Source: JABWBD01 sp040768665 (GTDB taxonomy: Bacteria > Planctomycetota > Planctomycetia > Pirellulales > Thermoguttaceae). From it: 64,000 nucleotides of DNA. Shown here piece after piece: positions 8,867 to 18,101 of this stretch. Location: assembly GCA_040768665.1 (NCBI GenBank), contig JAXGMN010000013.1:248001-312000 (forward strand), read 5' to 3'. The position numbers were made by a program, and so were the translations under genes. The notes beneath the pieces were generated by a model. The model had not been told where the DNA came from. It worked only from the letters and a program-made list of their open reading frames with translations, and searched no databases. Position 1 is the first letter of the stretch. Each line of letters starts with the position of its first letter.

Positions 8867-9227
8867 TCCGGTTTGGTGTTCGACGCATCCTGATCATAAC
8901 GAACGCCGAGAAAGAACCATAGCCGTTCGAGGCCATCGCGGCTGGCAGGCCAGCTCGAGCATGTCCTTGTGCGCCGCGCTGTCTCGCGTAGAAGTCTCTG
9001 CGGAAGCGGTTGTCGGCCTGCCGGGATGCTTTTCGGCAGACTATCGCAGTCAATCGCCGCGACGTGGGCCAGATGCGAGCAGTCTCGGCGCGGGGCCGCT
9101 CGGAAGAACTGGGCGATCCAATCCCCCGTTCAGCGGTGTTAGTCTATTTTTGTAGCGTGTGGAACAATTTTGCCGCGCGCTGCGTCAATAGATCAGGAGG
9201 CTTTTTGCTGCTGGAGAGAGAATACGC

Positions 9228-9617
9228 ATGGAGCAGGTTTTGCTGTCGGTTCGGAAAACTGTGGATCAGACAACCTTGCGTCCCGGCGACATCGTCTACG
9301 AGGAGCCGTGGATTGAGCTTGCAGGAGACAGGAGGTTGACCATCGAGGACGTCCGGACGGGCGTTGTGGTTGTGGCCGACCGGGATGGAGTGCTTTATGG
9401 CATGCAATTGAGGGGGGGCGTTCGCATGGATGAGGAAGGCCCGCGGGGGATTCTTCATCCTCTGGACGCTCGCGAGACGCTCTTCGCGACGCAGTCCGAA
9501 GCACTCCTGGCGCAAGCGCGACGCGAACGCCTGGAGGCCGAGACTTCCATCCGCCTGGCCGAGCAGCTCGAGGCGCTGGCCGCCGCGTTTGAAGAAAGCT
9601 CGGACGCCGGCCGGTGA
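9228..9617 (+). CDS. Conserved-looking small protein of unknown function
   Basis: The protein has 129 residues and no signal peptide or membrane segment. The ATG at 9228 follows GGAGAGAG at a good distance. The first 75 residues read as short beta strands with hydrophobic alternation (RLTIEDVRTGVVVVADRDGV), and residues ~85-125 are a charged helix (EALLAQARRERLEAETSIRL). The stop lies close to the convergent end of the ceramidase-like gene at 9659. I do not recognise the family. Composition and the ribosome-binding site support a real gene. Confidence 0.6.
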   Translation: MEQVLLSVRKTVDQTTLRPGDIVYEEPWIELAGDRRLTIEDVRTGVVVVADRDGVLYGMQLRGGVRMDEEGPRGILHPLDARETLFATQSEALLAQARRERLEAETSIRLAEQLEALAAAFEESSDAGR

Positions 9618-9658
9618 CCAGGCCGCATGCGCCTGGGGGCCGAAATCGGACGCCCGGC

Positions 9659-11230
9659 TCACAGCGTCTTGAGGATCTCCGCCACCTTCTTTTCAAAGAT
9701 CTGCTGCCACTCGGGTGCCAGCAGGCAATCGCTGTCCTCCTGGGCGCCACCGACGTTCTTGAGCTGTTCGGCCGTCGGCGAATAGTAGATGTAGCCGTTG
9801 GTGTAACCGGCAACGAACGTGAATTCGTGGGGGGAGCACTCCTTGATGTTCAGACCGATTTGGACGGTCAACTCGCCCGGAAACGTGACCAGCACGAAGT
9901 CGCCGACCCGCAAGGCCGACACTTCGACTTCGATTGTGGGTTTTCCGGCTGCCAGATTGTCCGCGTGGTGCTTCTTGAGCAGGGCCAGATTCGTTTGCAG
10001 GCGGGTCAGTTCCTCCATCACGTGGACGTTCCGCACATACTGCTCGAGGTTTTTGCGGTTTTCGGCATCAAGCATTTCAAGGTCGCTTCGTCCCATCTTC
10101 TGTTCGTGCAGATATCGGTGCGCGTGGTAGGATGGAAAACCCTGCGAGAGGTGATATTTCACAAACAACGGAATGAAGGCTTCGAGGTTGAGGCTCGTTC
10201 CTCGCAAGGACTGGAGCAGCTTTGCCTGCTCGGCCTCCATCGACGCGATCCGCCCGGCCAGATCGGCACGGGGCAACTCGAGCGTGGTGTGGATCAGCTT
10301 GAACTGCCCGGGCTCACTGCTCACGATTTTTCTGATCGCTGCGAGGGTGCTGAGGCCCAGCAGATTTCCGAGCGGCTCGGCGTCGCGGGGATTGGCGTCC
10401 TCTTTGTAGCGGACAGGATTGATGTCGCCGGCGCATCCCTGCAGAAAGAGGGTGGTGGCACCGTCGCCCAGGTTGTCTTCGATCACCTTCGACGCAAAGC
10501 CGGTCAGATCCGCGGTGTTCCCATGGCTGGGAACGCCCAGGATCGGATGGCAGGCGAAATTGTAGACGACGGCCAGAGGCCGACCGTCTTGCCGGTCCAG
10601 TCGAAGGACGCCGATCTCCGGATCCACCGGCCCGACTGCCGCGATCTGTTCGCTGGGCGGTAGCGAATAGGCATGGCGGACGTCGGCCTCCTTGCCGCTC
10701 TTGAGGCGGAGCCTGCGGTTCTCCATGATCCGGTCTTCATGGCCGACGGCAACGCCGACCTTGACCGGAACCATGTTTTGCCATGCTGCAGTGACCGCGC
10801 GCACGGTCCGCTGAGCGACATCGCCGCAGACCGAGCCGTGGCAATGGCTGGCGTTGACGAGAACGCTTTCCGGCTTGATCTTCAACCGGCTTTCGAGTTC
10901 CGAGCGCACGGTGGCGAGATAGTCGTCGCGGATCGGGCCGATTTCGCCAATTGCCACCGCGTCGACCGTGATGACCGCCGCCGTCGTTGCGCCGTCGTGC
11001 AACACGAGCGCTTTGACGTAGAGGGGATCATTGACCGGCCCTGTCGTACTGGTAACCTCCTCCGTTGCTACGCCGGCGCGGAGCTGCGCCGATTCGGCTG
11101 ATGTAGCTGGTACGAGTGCCGCCGTCATCGCCAACAATATCGCGGCTGGACCGGTTCCGCACGGGTCGGCTCGGCGACCGGGAAACCGCCGGCTGCAGCA
11201 AGTGCCCGCATGAATGGTTGGTGTTCTCAT
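9659..11230 (-). CDS. Exported neutral/alkaline ceramidase-like hydrolase
   Basis: The start is taken at the ATG beginning MRTPTIHAG, because it precedes a plausible export signal (ILLAMTAALVPATSAESA); the frame stays open 24 codons further upstream. The resulting 523-residue protein is a shorter ceramidase-like enzyme without a C-terminal binding domain. Motifs are LRAGVATEEVTSTTGPVNDP, VDAVAIGEIGPIRDDY, the metal-binding-type NASHCHGSVCGD, YNFACHPILGVPSHGN and FLQGCAGDINPVRYKED, where the Gly-Asp-Ile-Asn-Pro block is characteristic of the family. The end of the domain (VTFPGELTVQIG ... AGYTNGYIYYSPT) is intact. It is a divergent relative of the other ceramidase-like gene at 6597-8759, on the same strand but separated by a plus-strand gene. 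Substrate unknown. Confidence 0.82.
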   Translation of the reverse strand: MRTPTIHAGTCCSRRFPGRRADPCGTGPAAILLAMTAALVPATSAESAQLRAGVATEEVTSTTGPVNDPLYVKALVLHDGATTAAVITVDAVAIGEIGPIRDDYLATVRSELESRLKIKPESVLVNASHCHGSVCGDVAQRTVRAVTAAWQNMVPVKVGVAVGHEDRIMENRRLRLKSGKEADVRHAYSLPPSEQIAAVGPVDPEIGVLRLDRQDGRPLAVVYNFACHPILGVPSHGNTADLTGFASKVIEDNLGDGATTLFLQGCAGDINPVRYKEDANPRDAEPLGNLLGLSTLAAIRKIVSSEPGQFKLIHTTLELPRADLAGRIASMEAEQAKLLQSLRGTSLNLEAFIPLFVKYHLSQGFPSYHAHRYLHEQKMGRSDLEMLDAENRKNLEQYVRNVHVMEELTRLQTNLALLKKHHADNLAAGKPTIEVEVSALRVGDFVLVTFPGELTVQIGLNIKECSPHEFTFVAGYTNGYIYYSPTAEQLKNVGGAQEDSDCLLAPEWQQIFEKKVAEILKTL

Positions 11231-11560
11231 GGCCTGTGGCCCTCTTTTTTGGGCGTGGGAGGGGACGCAAGGATTGTAGTCGAGGCGAAAGGTCGCCGGC
11301 AACCAGAATGCTGGCCTGCCCCCTCGAAATGGCCGTTCTGGGAGCCCGGCCGCTCGGGAATTGTTTTGCCGCTGTTGGCTCGATCAGCCGGTTGTTCGCA
11401 CGTTTTTTTTTCACACTGGGTCGATCTCTTGCCTCTGCTGGTGCGTAGCCTATACACATCAGGACGGTCTTGTATTAGAATGAGGTTCTCACGCCTGGCT
11501 CGGGACGCCCCGCAGCCCAAGTATCCTCTATTTCCCCCCCACGTGTCGGAGCGAATCAAT
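11231..11560. other. Divergent promoter region
   Basis: This 330-base gap separates the minus-strand ceramidase-like gene from the plus-strand ABC operon and should carry both promoters. A run of nine T residues lies near 11403-11411, and GTCTTGTATTAGAAT (11469-11483) resembles a -10 region for the ABC operon, but no matching -35 box is convincing. No gene is evident. Confidence 0.3.
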
Positions 11561-12310
11561 ATGACGCATCAGCAAGGTCCTGCCATGATCGAAGCCGACG
11601 GGCTTACGAAATACTTTGGCGATTTTGCTGCCATCGAGAACGTCACCTTCAAGGTGCACCAGGGTGAGGTGGTCGCGTTCTTAGGCCCCAACGGTGCCGG
11701 CAAGAGCACCACAATGAAGTTGCTGACCGGATACCTGGCGCCTTCCGCCGGTACCGCCCGCATCGCCGGTCACGACATGACCAATGACCGGCTGGCCGGC
11801 TCGACCCGGCTCGGGTACCTGCCGGAAAACGGCCCCCTTTATCCGGACATGAGCCCCCGCAGTCTGTTGGAGTTCTTCGCGGAGGCTCGGGGCCTGACCG
11901 GTCAGCGGCGCAAAGATCGCATCGATTCCGTGGTTGAACTGTGCGCGTTGGGGAGCGTGATCGGCAAGCCGATCGGAAAGCTCTCCCGCGGCTATCGCCA
12001 GCGCGTCGGAATGGCCCAGGTGCTGCTGCACGAACCCGACGTGCTCATTCTGGATGAGCCGACCGCCGGACTCGACCCCAATCAGATCCACGACGTGCGT
12101 GATACGATCCGCAAGCTCGGCGAAAGCAAAACGATCCTGCTGTCGACTCATATTCTTCAGGAAGTCGAGGCGATGGCCAAGCGGGCGTTGTTCATCGACG
12201 AAGGCCGGCTGGTCTACGACGGCTCGGTTTCGGAGCTTACCGCCGGGGACAAGCCGCTGGACGAGCGTTTCCGCGAGCTGACCGGCAGCGGAGCGTCGGC
12301 CGGCGTCTGA
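11561..12310 (+). CDS. ABC transporter ATP-binding protein (GldA/NatA type)
   Basis: This 249-residue ATPase is the cytoplasmic motor of an ABC-2 type exporter. Walker A is GPNGAGKST at 42-50, the signature is LSRGYRQRVGMAQ, Walker B is VLILDEPTAGLDPNQ and the H-loop is LLSTH. The PENGPLYPDM segment is typical of the GldA subgroup. The start at 11561 was preferred over open sequence upstream because similarity-like content begins there. It is followed 94 bases later by a permease fused to a GldG-type domain, then by a DUF4340 gene. This arrangement is common in planctomycetes and related to gliding-motility ABC components, but the cargo is unknown. Confidence 0.9.
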   Translation: MTHQQGPAMIEADGLTKYFGDFAAIENVTFKVHQGEVVAFLGPNGAGKSTTMKLLTGYLAPSAGTARIAGHDMTNDRLAGSTRLGYLPENGPLYPDMSPRSLLEFFAEARGLTGQRRKDRIDSVVELCALGSVIGKPIGKLSRGYRQRVGMAQVLLHEPDVLILDEPTAGLDPNQIHDVRDTIRKLGESKTILLSTHILQEVEAMAKRALFIDEGRLVYDGSVSELTAGDKPLDERFRELTGSGASAGV

Positions 12311-12404
12311 ACGCCTCCTGCGCGGACGTTCCGTTTTGCGTCGACGAGGACGCGATCCCATTCGCATTTCCCCCACACCACCAAACGCGAGTTCGGTAGG
12401 AGCC

Positions 12405-15176
12405 ATGAATACAAAGGTTTTGTCCGCGGTCTTCAAGCGAAATTTCGTCAGTTATTTCGCAAGTCCCACAGGGTATCTGTTCATCTGTGTGTTCGTGCTT
12501 TTGAGCGCCATCGTCGCGTTCTGGCCGAACGAGTTCTTCAACACGAACCTGGCCAACCTCGACCAGCTCAACCGCTGGTTCCCGTTCATCATGCTGGTCT
12601 TCATCCCGGCGATCACGATGAGCATCTGGGCGGACGAACGGCGCCAGGGGACCGATGAGCTGTTGCTGACGATCCCGGCCAGCGACTTCGACATCGTTCT
12701 CGGCAAGTATCTCGCCGCGGTGGCGATTTACAGCGTGTCGTTGTTGTTCTCCCTGGTCTGCAACTACGGCGTGCTTCAGACGCTGGGCGATCCCGACCTG
12801 GGCCTGTTCTTGGGCACGTACGCGGGTTACTGGCTGGTGGGGCTGACCATGCTGTCGATCGGCATGGTGGCGTCGTTCCTGACGAGCAACGTCACGGTCG
12901 GCTACATCTTCGGCGCGCTGTTCAACATTCCTCTGGTGTTCGCCGTGGCTGCCGACACGATCCTCGGAGGCGAGGCGGCCCGCGCGGTCAAGCAATTCAG
13001 CTTGAGCGAGCAGTTCGCCGATTTCAGCCGCGGAATTCTGAGCCTTTCCGGGTTTGTGTACTTCGGCATGATCGTTGTGGCGATGCTCTACCTGAGCATG
13101 ATTCTCATCGGACGCCGCCACTGGGTCCGCGGTCGGAATTCGTACGTGCTCGGCGGCCATTACCTGGTCCGCGTGCTGTCGCTGATTATCCTGGCCGTGG
13201 GAGCGAACGCCCTGTTCGCCCAGCGCGACGTGCGACTGGACGTGACCAGCGAGAAGCTCAGCTCGCTTTCTCCCTACACCAAGAACCTTTTGAAGCAGCT
13301 CGACTACGAGCGGCCCGTGCAGGTAGAGGCCTACGTGAGCCCGGACGTACCGGAGAGCTATGTCCAGGCCAAGATCGACCTGTTGAACATGCTCCGCGAA
13401 CTGCGGGCCTGGGGAGGCGTCAAGGTCCACGTGCGGATCAACGAGACCGATCGCTACAGCGAGGAAGCGGAGCAGGCCGAGCAGCGATTCGGCATCACCC
13501 CCAAACGCGTCGTGACGTTCGAACGCGGCACGCTTTCGGAAGACCACATCTTCATGGGTGTTGCGTTCACCTCCGGGCTGCAGAAGGTGATCCTGCCGTT
13601 CATCGACCGCGGGATTTCGGTCGAGTATGAGCTGGTCCGTTCGCTGGCCACGGTGACCGAGCAGAAGCGGAAGCGGGTGGGCGTGGTCCAGACCGACGCC
13701 CCGCTTTACGGCCGTTTCAACATGCAGACGATGTCGAGCAGCTCGAACTGGCCGATCATCGAAGAGCTGGAAAAACAGTACGAGGTGGTCCAGGTCGACG
13801 CGACGAACCCGATTACGGAAAAGTACGACGTCCTCTTGGCGGTGCAGCCATCTTCGATGGCGCCGGAGCAGATGGACAACTTCCTCGGCGCCGTGAAGAG
13901 CGGGCAGCCGACCGTGATTTTCGAAGACCCGTTCCCGGTGTTTGCCAGCAGCGTGCCGGCGACGACGGCGCCGCGCCAGCCTCCGGGGGGCATGAACCCG
14001 ATGATGATGGGCGGCCAACAGCCGCTGCCCAAGGGTGAGATCGGCAAGCTCTGGAACCTTCTGGGCGTCGATTTCTCGGCCGACCAGATCGTTTTCCAGG
14101 ACTATAATCCCTATCCGAAACTGAGCCACCTGCCGAAGGAGTTCGTCTTTGTCGACGAAGGCTCCGGCGCCAAGGAGCCGTTTAACGAGGCCGACGAGAT
14201 CAGTTCGGGCCTACAGCATATGCTCTTTCCCTTCCCGGGTTCGATGGCCAAGCTCAACACGTCGGGGCTGGAGTTCACCCCGCTGGTGCGGACCGGAGAC
14301 AAGACCGGCACCGTGCGGTTCAGCGAGATGATGCAAATGACCCCCTTCGGGCCGATGGGCGGGCTGAATCCGAACCGGCGGCAATATCCGCAGAGCGTCA
14401 GCTATGTACTTGCCGCTCAGATCCGTGGCAAAGTCCCGACCGATCAGTTGATGGCTGACGAGAAGGCGGAGACGGAAAACGAAGTGGAGGAGAAGTCGGA
14501 TGCGGCCGCAGAGAAGGCGGAGGAGAAGAAGCCTGAGGCTTCGGAGATCAACGTCGTCGTGGTGGCCGATATCGACATGCTCAGCGAAGAGTTCTTCCGG
14601 ATCCGCGAGCAGGGCGATATCCCCGAGGCCGGTATTCGCTTCGACTTCGACAACGTGACCTTCGTCCTCAATACGCTCGACGAGTTGGCTGGCGACCAGC
14701 GGTTTATCGAGATCCGCAAGCGGCGTCCCAAGCACCGGACGCTCACCAGGATCGAAGAGCGGACCGAGGCAGCTCGGCGTGAGAACGCCGCCACCCGCGA
14801 CAAACTCGTGAAGGACTACGAGAAGGCGGAGGAAGAGGAAGAGCAGAACCTCAAAGACACGATCGACAAGCTCGAGAAGCGGATGAAGAAGGAAAACGTC
14901 AACGCCCAGGAAGTGCTGATCCGCGTGGCGATGGCCCAGCAGGACGGCCAGCGCCGGCTGGATGCCAAGCTCGAGCAGCTCAAGCAGAAGCGAGATCGGG
15001 AGATCAACGCGATCGAAACCCGCCTGGCCCTGGAAATCCGCCGGGTCCAGGATCAGTACAAGCTTTGGGCGGTCGTTCTGCCGCCGATCCCGCCGCTGCT
15101 GGTGGCAGTGGGCGTGTTCCTCACCCGGCGAGCCCGGGAGCGCGAAGGCGTGTCTCGCAGCCGGCTCCGGTCGTAG
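12405..15176 (+). CDS. ABC-2 permease fused to a GldG-like domain
   Basis: The protein has 923 residues, starting at the ATG after GGTAGGAGCC. Residues ~1-255 are a six-helix ABC-2 permease (FASPTGYLFICVFVLLSAIV ... ITMSIWADERRQGTDELLLT, the latter a family hallmark). Residues ~260-280 carry another helix leading into a large extracytoplasmic GldG-type region (DVTSEKLSSLSPYTKNLLKQ ... QVEAYVSPDVPESY ... VLLAVQPSSMAPEQMDNFLG). Residues ~680-720 are Glu/Lys-rich. Residues ~780-890 form a long coiled coil (RTEAARRENAATRDKLVKDY ... LEQLKQKRDREINAIETRLA), and the protein ends with a final helix (LWAVVLPPIPPLLVAVGVFL) and a basic tail. It works with the ATPase encoded upstream. In other bacteria GldF and GldG are separate proteins; here they are fused. 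Confidence 0.88.
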   Translation: MNTKVLSAVFKRNFVSYFASPTGYLFICVFVLLSAIVAFWPNEFFNTNLANLDQLNRWFPFIMLVFIPAITMSIWADERRQGTDELLLTIPASDFDIVLGKYLAAVAIYSVSLLFSLVCNYGVLQTLGDPDLGLFLGTYAGYWLVGLTMLSIGMVASFLTSNVTVGYIFGALFNIPLVFAVAADTILGGEAARAVKQFSLSEQFADFSRGILSLSGFVYFGMIVVAMLYLSMILIGRRHWVRGRNSYVLGGHYLVRVLSLIILAVGANALFAQRDVRLDVTSEKLSSLSPYTKNLLKQLDYERPVQVEAYVSPDVPESYVQAKIDLLNMLRELRAWGGVKVHVRINETDRYSEEAEQAEQRFGITPKRVVTFERGTLSEDHIFMGVAFTSGLQKVILPFIDRGISVEYELVRSLATVTEQKRKRVGVVQTDAPLYGRFNMQTMSSSSNWPIIEELEKQYEVVQVDATNPITEKYDVLLAVQPSSMAPEQMDNFLGAVKSGQPTVIFEDPFPVFASSVPATTAPRQPPGGMNPMMMGGQQPLPKGEIGKLWNLLGVDFSADQIVFQDYNPYPKLSHLPKEFVFVDEGSGAKEPFNEADEISSGLQHMLFPFPGSMAKLNTSGLEFTPLVRTGDKTGTVRFSEMMQMTPFGPMGGLNPNRRQYPQSVSYVLAAQIRGKVPTDQLMADEKAETENEVEEKSDAAAEKAEEKKPEASEINVVVVADIDMLSEEFFRIREQGDIPEAGIRFDFDNVTFVLNTLDELAGDQRFIEIRKRRPKHRTLTRIEERTEAARRENAATRDKLVKDYEKAEEEEEQNLKDTIDKLEKRMKKENVNAQEVLIRVAMAQQDGQRRLDAKLEQLKQKRDREINAIETRLALEIRRVQDQYKLWAVVLPPIPPLLVAVGVFLTRRAREREGVSRSRLRS

Positions 15177-15251
15177 GTTTCCCGGTAACCATCCATAAAC
15201 ACAAGGTCGATGCGTCCTGACTGCCCGTGCAGTCGAACGAGGAGACAGGAA

Positions 15252-17213
15252 ATGAACGAAAACACGAAGACTCTTGCTTTTGTACTGGCTGCCGCGGCGG
15301 TCGCCCTGATCGCCTGGGTATCCCGTCCATCGATGCCCAAAATGACCGCGGAGGACATGCGGGGCGAACGGCTGTTCGCCGAGTTTAACGATCCGCTGGC
15401 CGCAGCCAGTCTGGAGATCATCAAGTACGACGAGGACACGGCCACCATCGCGCCGTTCAAGGTGGCGCAGGTGAACGGCCGCTGGTCGATCCCGTCGCAC
15501 GATAACTACCCGGCCGACGCCAAGGACCACCTGGCCGAGGCGGCCACGGCCTTGATGGGCGTGGAGGTGCTCAGTATGGAATCCGACAGCGCGGGGGATC
15601 ACGAACTGTACGGGGTGATCGATCCTTCGTCGAAGTCCTTGAGCGCGGGGACCACCGGTGTCGGCAGCCGGGTGACGATGAAGGACAAGGACAACAAGAC
15701 GCTTCTTGACCTGATTATCGGCAAGGAGGTCCCCGACCAGACCGATCTTCGGTATGTCCGCCGTGCGAACCAGGACCCGGTCTACGTCGTCAAGGCCAAG
15801 ACCGACAAGCTCTCGACGAAGTTCGAGGACTGGATCGAAGAAGACCTGCTGAAGCTCAATACGTGGGACATCATCGGCGTGAAGCTCCACGACTACTCGG
15901 TCGATCTGATGGCCGGCCGCCTTCAGGAGCGTGCCCGCGTCGGCCTGGAATACAACGACACCGGCGATCCAAAGTGGAAGATCGTCGACGACCGTGTCTT
16001 CCAGGGCGGCAAGTTCCAGGAAGGAAAGCTGGCCGAAGACGAAGAGCTGGACACCGAGCGGCTCAACAAGATGAAGAACGCGCTCGACGATTTGAAGATC
16101 GTGGATGTAAGTCCGAAACCGAAGGGCCTCAGCTCCGACCTGAAGGCGACAGGCAGCGTCTACGCCGAGCGCGAGACGCAACAGTCGCTGGCCAACCGCG
16201 GGTTCTACCTCGTGCAGGTCGACGACAAGTTCTATGAACTCCGATCGAATGAAGGCGAAACCCGCGTGCTGATGAAGGACGGTGTGGAGTACGTTCTTCG
16301 CTTCGGGCAAATTGCCGGCGGCGGGGAGAAGGCGGACAAGGAGAATTCAGACGAGGAATCGTCGGACGTGAACCGATACCTGTTCGTGATGGCGGAGTTC
16401 AACGCGGACGCCATCAAGAAGCCGGAACTCGAACCTTTGCCGGAAGTGCCGGCGGAGCCCGAAAAAAAGGCCGAAGAGAAGAAGGAAGGCGAGAAAGAAG
16501 ACGCCAAGGACGGTGAGGAGAAGAAGGAAGACGATCCTGTGGCAAAGGCCAAGGCCGAGCGCGAGCGGATTGAGAAGGAGAACAAGCGCAAGCAGGACGA
16601 GTACGACGAGAAGGTCAAGAAGGGCGAGGATCGCGTCAAGGAGCTGAACGCCCGCTTTGCCGACTGGTACTACGTCATCTCCGACAAGGTATACAACGAC
16701 GTTCACCTCGCACGGGCCGACATCATCAAGAAGAAGGAAAAAAAGGATGATGAGAAGAAGGACGAGTCGGCCCCGGTCGACACCAGCAACACGCCGGCAG
16801 CGCTGGACGACCTGAAAGACGCGGTCCCGGCAGCGCCGGCGGCGGACATGCCTGCGGCCGAGAAAGAACAGGTGAAGGCCGAGAAGCGCCCGCTGCCGAC
16901 GAGGCCAAGGATGAAAAGGCCGCGGACAAGAAGTCCGAATCCAAGGCTGAGCCCGCCAAGGCCACGCCGGCAGCCGAAAAGGTCGAGCCGGGTGAAGCAA
17001 AGCCTGCGGACAAACCTTCTGCAGAGGAGGAGAAACCGAAGCAGGACGCTGAGGCGAAAGACAAGAAGTAGACGCTCGCACTTCGCAACGCACACCCCCC
17101 TGGGGGCGGCGACTCGTTTGCCGCCCCTTCTTCATGCGCGCCGAGGCTCGCCAGGAATTCCGGGAACGCCGGAGGAAACCGACACCCTGGGAGTGTTCTC
17201 GTGTGGCTTATGA
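15252..17213 (+). CDS. DUF4340 membrane-anchored protein with a late frameshift
   Basis: The start ATG follows GGAGACAGG. Residues 1-25 contain one membrane helix (LAFVLAAAAVALIAWVS), and residues ~30-480 are the DUF4340 region (RSIPSHDNYPADAKDHL-like segment, then LIIGKEVPDQTDLRYVRRAN and DWIEEDLLKLNTWDI). From ~370 on the protein is rich in Lys and Glu. At about 16887 (codon 545) the acidic Ala/Lys/Glu pattern abruptly becomes Arg/Pro. The original pattern resumes in the +2-shifted frame and ends naturally at a TAG at 17069-17071. One base therefore appears to be missing after GAGAAG at 16881-16886. As sequenced the frame runs on to 17213. It belongs to the ABC/GldG operon; function unknown. 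Confidence 0.8.
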   Translation: MNENTKTLAFVLAAAAVALIAWVSRPSMPKMTAEDMRGERLFAEFNDPLAAASLEIIKYDEDTATIAPFKVAQVNGRWSIPSHDNYPADAKDHLAEAATALMGVEVLSMESDSAGDHELYGVIDPSSKSLSAGTTGVGSRVTMKDKDNKTLLDLIIGKEVPDQTDLRYVRRANQDPVYVVKAKTDKLSTKFEDWIEEDLLKLNTWDIIGVKLHDYSVDLMAGRLQERARVGLEYNDTGDPKWKIVDDRVFQGGKFQEGKLAEDEELDTERLNKMKNALDDLKIVDVSPKPKGLSSDLKATGSVYAERETQQSLANRGFYLVQVDDKFYELRSNEGETRVLMKDGVEYVLRFGQIAGGGEKADKENSDEESSDVNRYLFVMAEFNADAIKKPELEPLPEVPAEPEKKAEEKKEGEKEDAKDGEEKKEDDPVAKAKAERERIEKENKRKQDEYDEKVKKGEDRVKELNARFADWYYVISDKVYNDVHLARADIIKKKEKKDDEKKDESAPVDTSNTPAALDDLKDAVPAAPAADMPAAEKEQVKAEKRPLPTRPRMKRPRTRSPNPRLSPPRPRRQPKRSSRVKQSLRTNLLQRRRNRSRTLRRKTRSRRSHFATHTPLGAATRLPPLLHARRGSPGIPGTPEETDTLGVFSCGL

Positions 17214-17364
17214 GCGACCTCCGCCGCCGCGCAGCGGCCACTGACCGACACGGGAGAGGACTTCCGGCCGCGTACACAGACCCTAAGCCCTTGCCGTGAC
17301 AGGATTTTTGCGGTAGTCTCGCGTAGATCGGCCGGAACGAGTTAGCGGTAAGGATAAGCACCCA

Positions 17365-17485
17365 CCCCTGTAAAGGTCGTTTAACCGCAGTGCCCAGCGG
17401 GCCGCGCGGCAATCCGTCACAACGCGCGGCCCGCTGGCCCAAGCTTAAACGACGAATTCCCAAGACCTTAGGACCTTTACAGGGG
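17365..17485. repeat. 121-bp interrupted palindrome in front of the sigma factor gene
   Basis: Three nested arm pairs are visible: CCCCTGTAAAGGTC (17365-17378) with GACCTTTACAGGGG (17472-17485); GTCGTTTAA (17376-17384) with TTAAACGAC (17445-17453); CAGCGGGCCGCGCG (17395-17408) with CGCGCGGCCCGCTG (17423-17436). The element ends 46 bases before the sigma factor start. It could be a small mobile element or a strong RNA structure acting as terminator/leader between two operons. Confidence 0.75.
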
Positions 17486-17531
17486 CGGGATCGGCACTGT
17501 CTTACGGACACGTTTTTGGATCTACGGCGCC

Positions 17532-18101
17532 ATGCAAGCACACGATGCCACACGGCACGCCACACGCCTGGACGATCAGCAGCACGTCGAGTTGCTCGAC
17601 GGGGCATTCGCTCGCTACCGGGGTGAATTGCTCGGGATGCTGTTCTATGTGCTCGGTAATCGGGCAGATGCTTGCGAGGCTCTTCAGGAGACGTTCGTCA
17701 AGTGCTGGCGACGCAGGGACCGACTGGCGCAGGTCGAGAATCTTCGCGGCTGGGTATTCCGAATTGCACTGAACACCGCGCGGGATATTCGAGCCACGGC
17801 ATGGCGTCGGCCGCGGCCGCCAGCAGTGGAAGAGTTGAATCTTGCGGCCGTTGACGGGCAGGCGGGCGAAGACGTGGAGCACCAGGAGCAGTTCATGCGA
17901 CTTCGCCGGGCACTGGGGGAATTGCGTCACGAAGAGCAGGAGGTTTTTCTGTTGCGCCAAAACGGTCAAATGTCGTACGAAGAAATCGCTCGGTCGATTC
18001 ATATCCCCGTCGAGACGGTGAAAGCACGGATGCGGATGGCTTTGAGCAATCTGCGCCAGGTGCTCGAATCGACAGGTGACACGGCGGGGGAAGAGACCTG
18101 A
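17532..18101 (+). CDS. ECF-type RNA polymerase sigma factor
   Basis: The protein has 189 residues. Sigma region 2 spans ~25-95 (FARYRGELLGMLFYVLGNRA, then ACEALQETFVKCWRRRDRL, the -10 recognition helix, and LRGWVFRIALNTARDI). Region 4 spans ~125-180 (LGELRHEEQEVFLLRQNGQM and the helix-turn-helix SYEEIARSIHIPVETVKARM). It directs RNA polymerase to its own promoters. Its stop TGA overlaps the ATG of the next gene by one base, so sigma factor and putative anti-sigma factor are translationally coupled. The large palindrome at 17365-17485 lies directly upstream. Autoregulation is usual for such pairs but no promoter matching it was identified. Confidence 0.92.
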   Translation: MQAHDATRHATRLDDQQHVELLDGAFARYRGELLGMLFYVLGNRADACEALQETFVKCWRRRDRLAQVENLRGWVFRIALNTARDIRATAWRRPRPPAVEELNLAAVDGQAGEDVEHQEQFMRLRRALGELRHEEQEVFLLRQNGQMSYEEIARSIHIPVETVKARMRMALSNLRQVLESTGDTAGEET

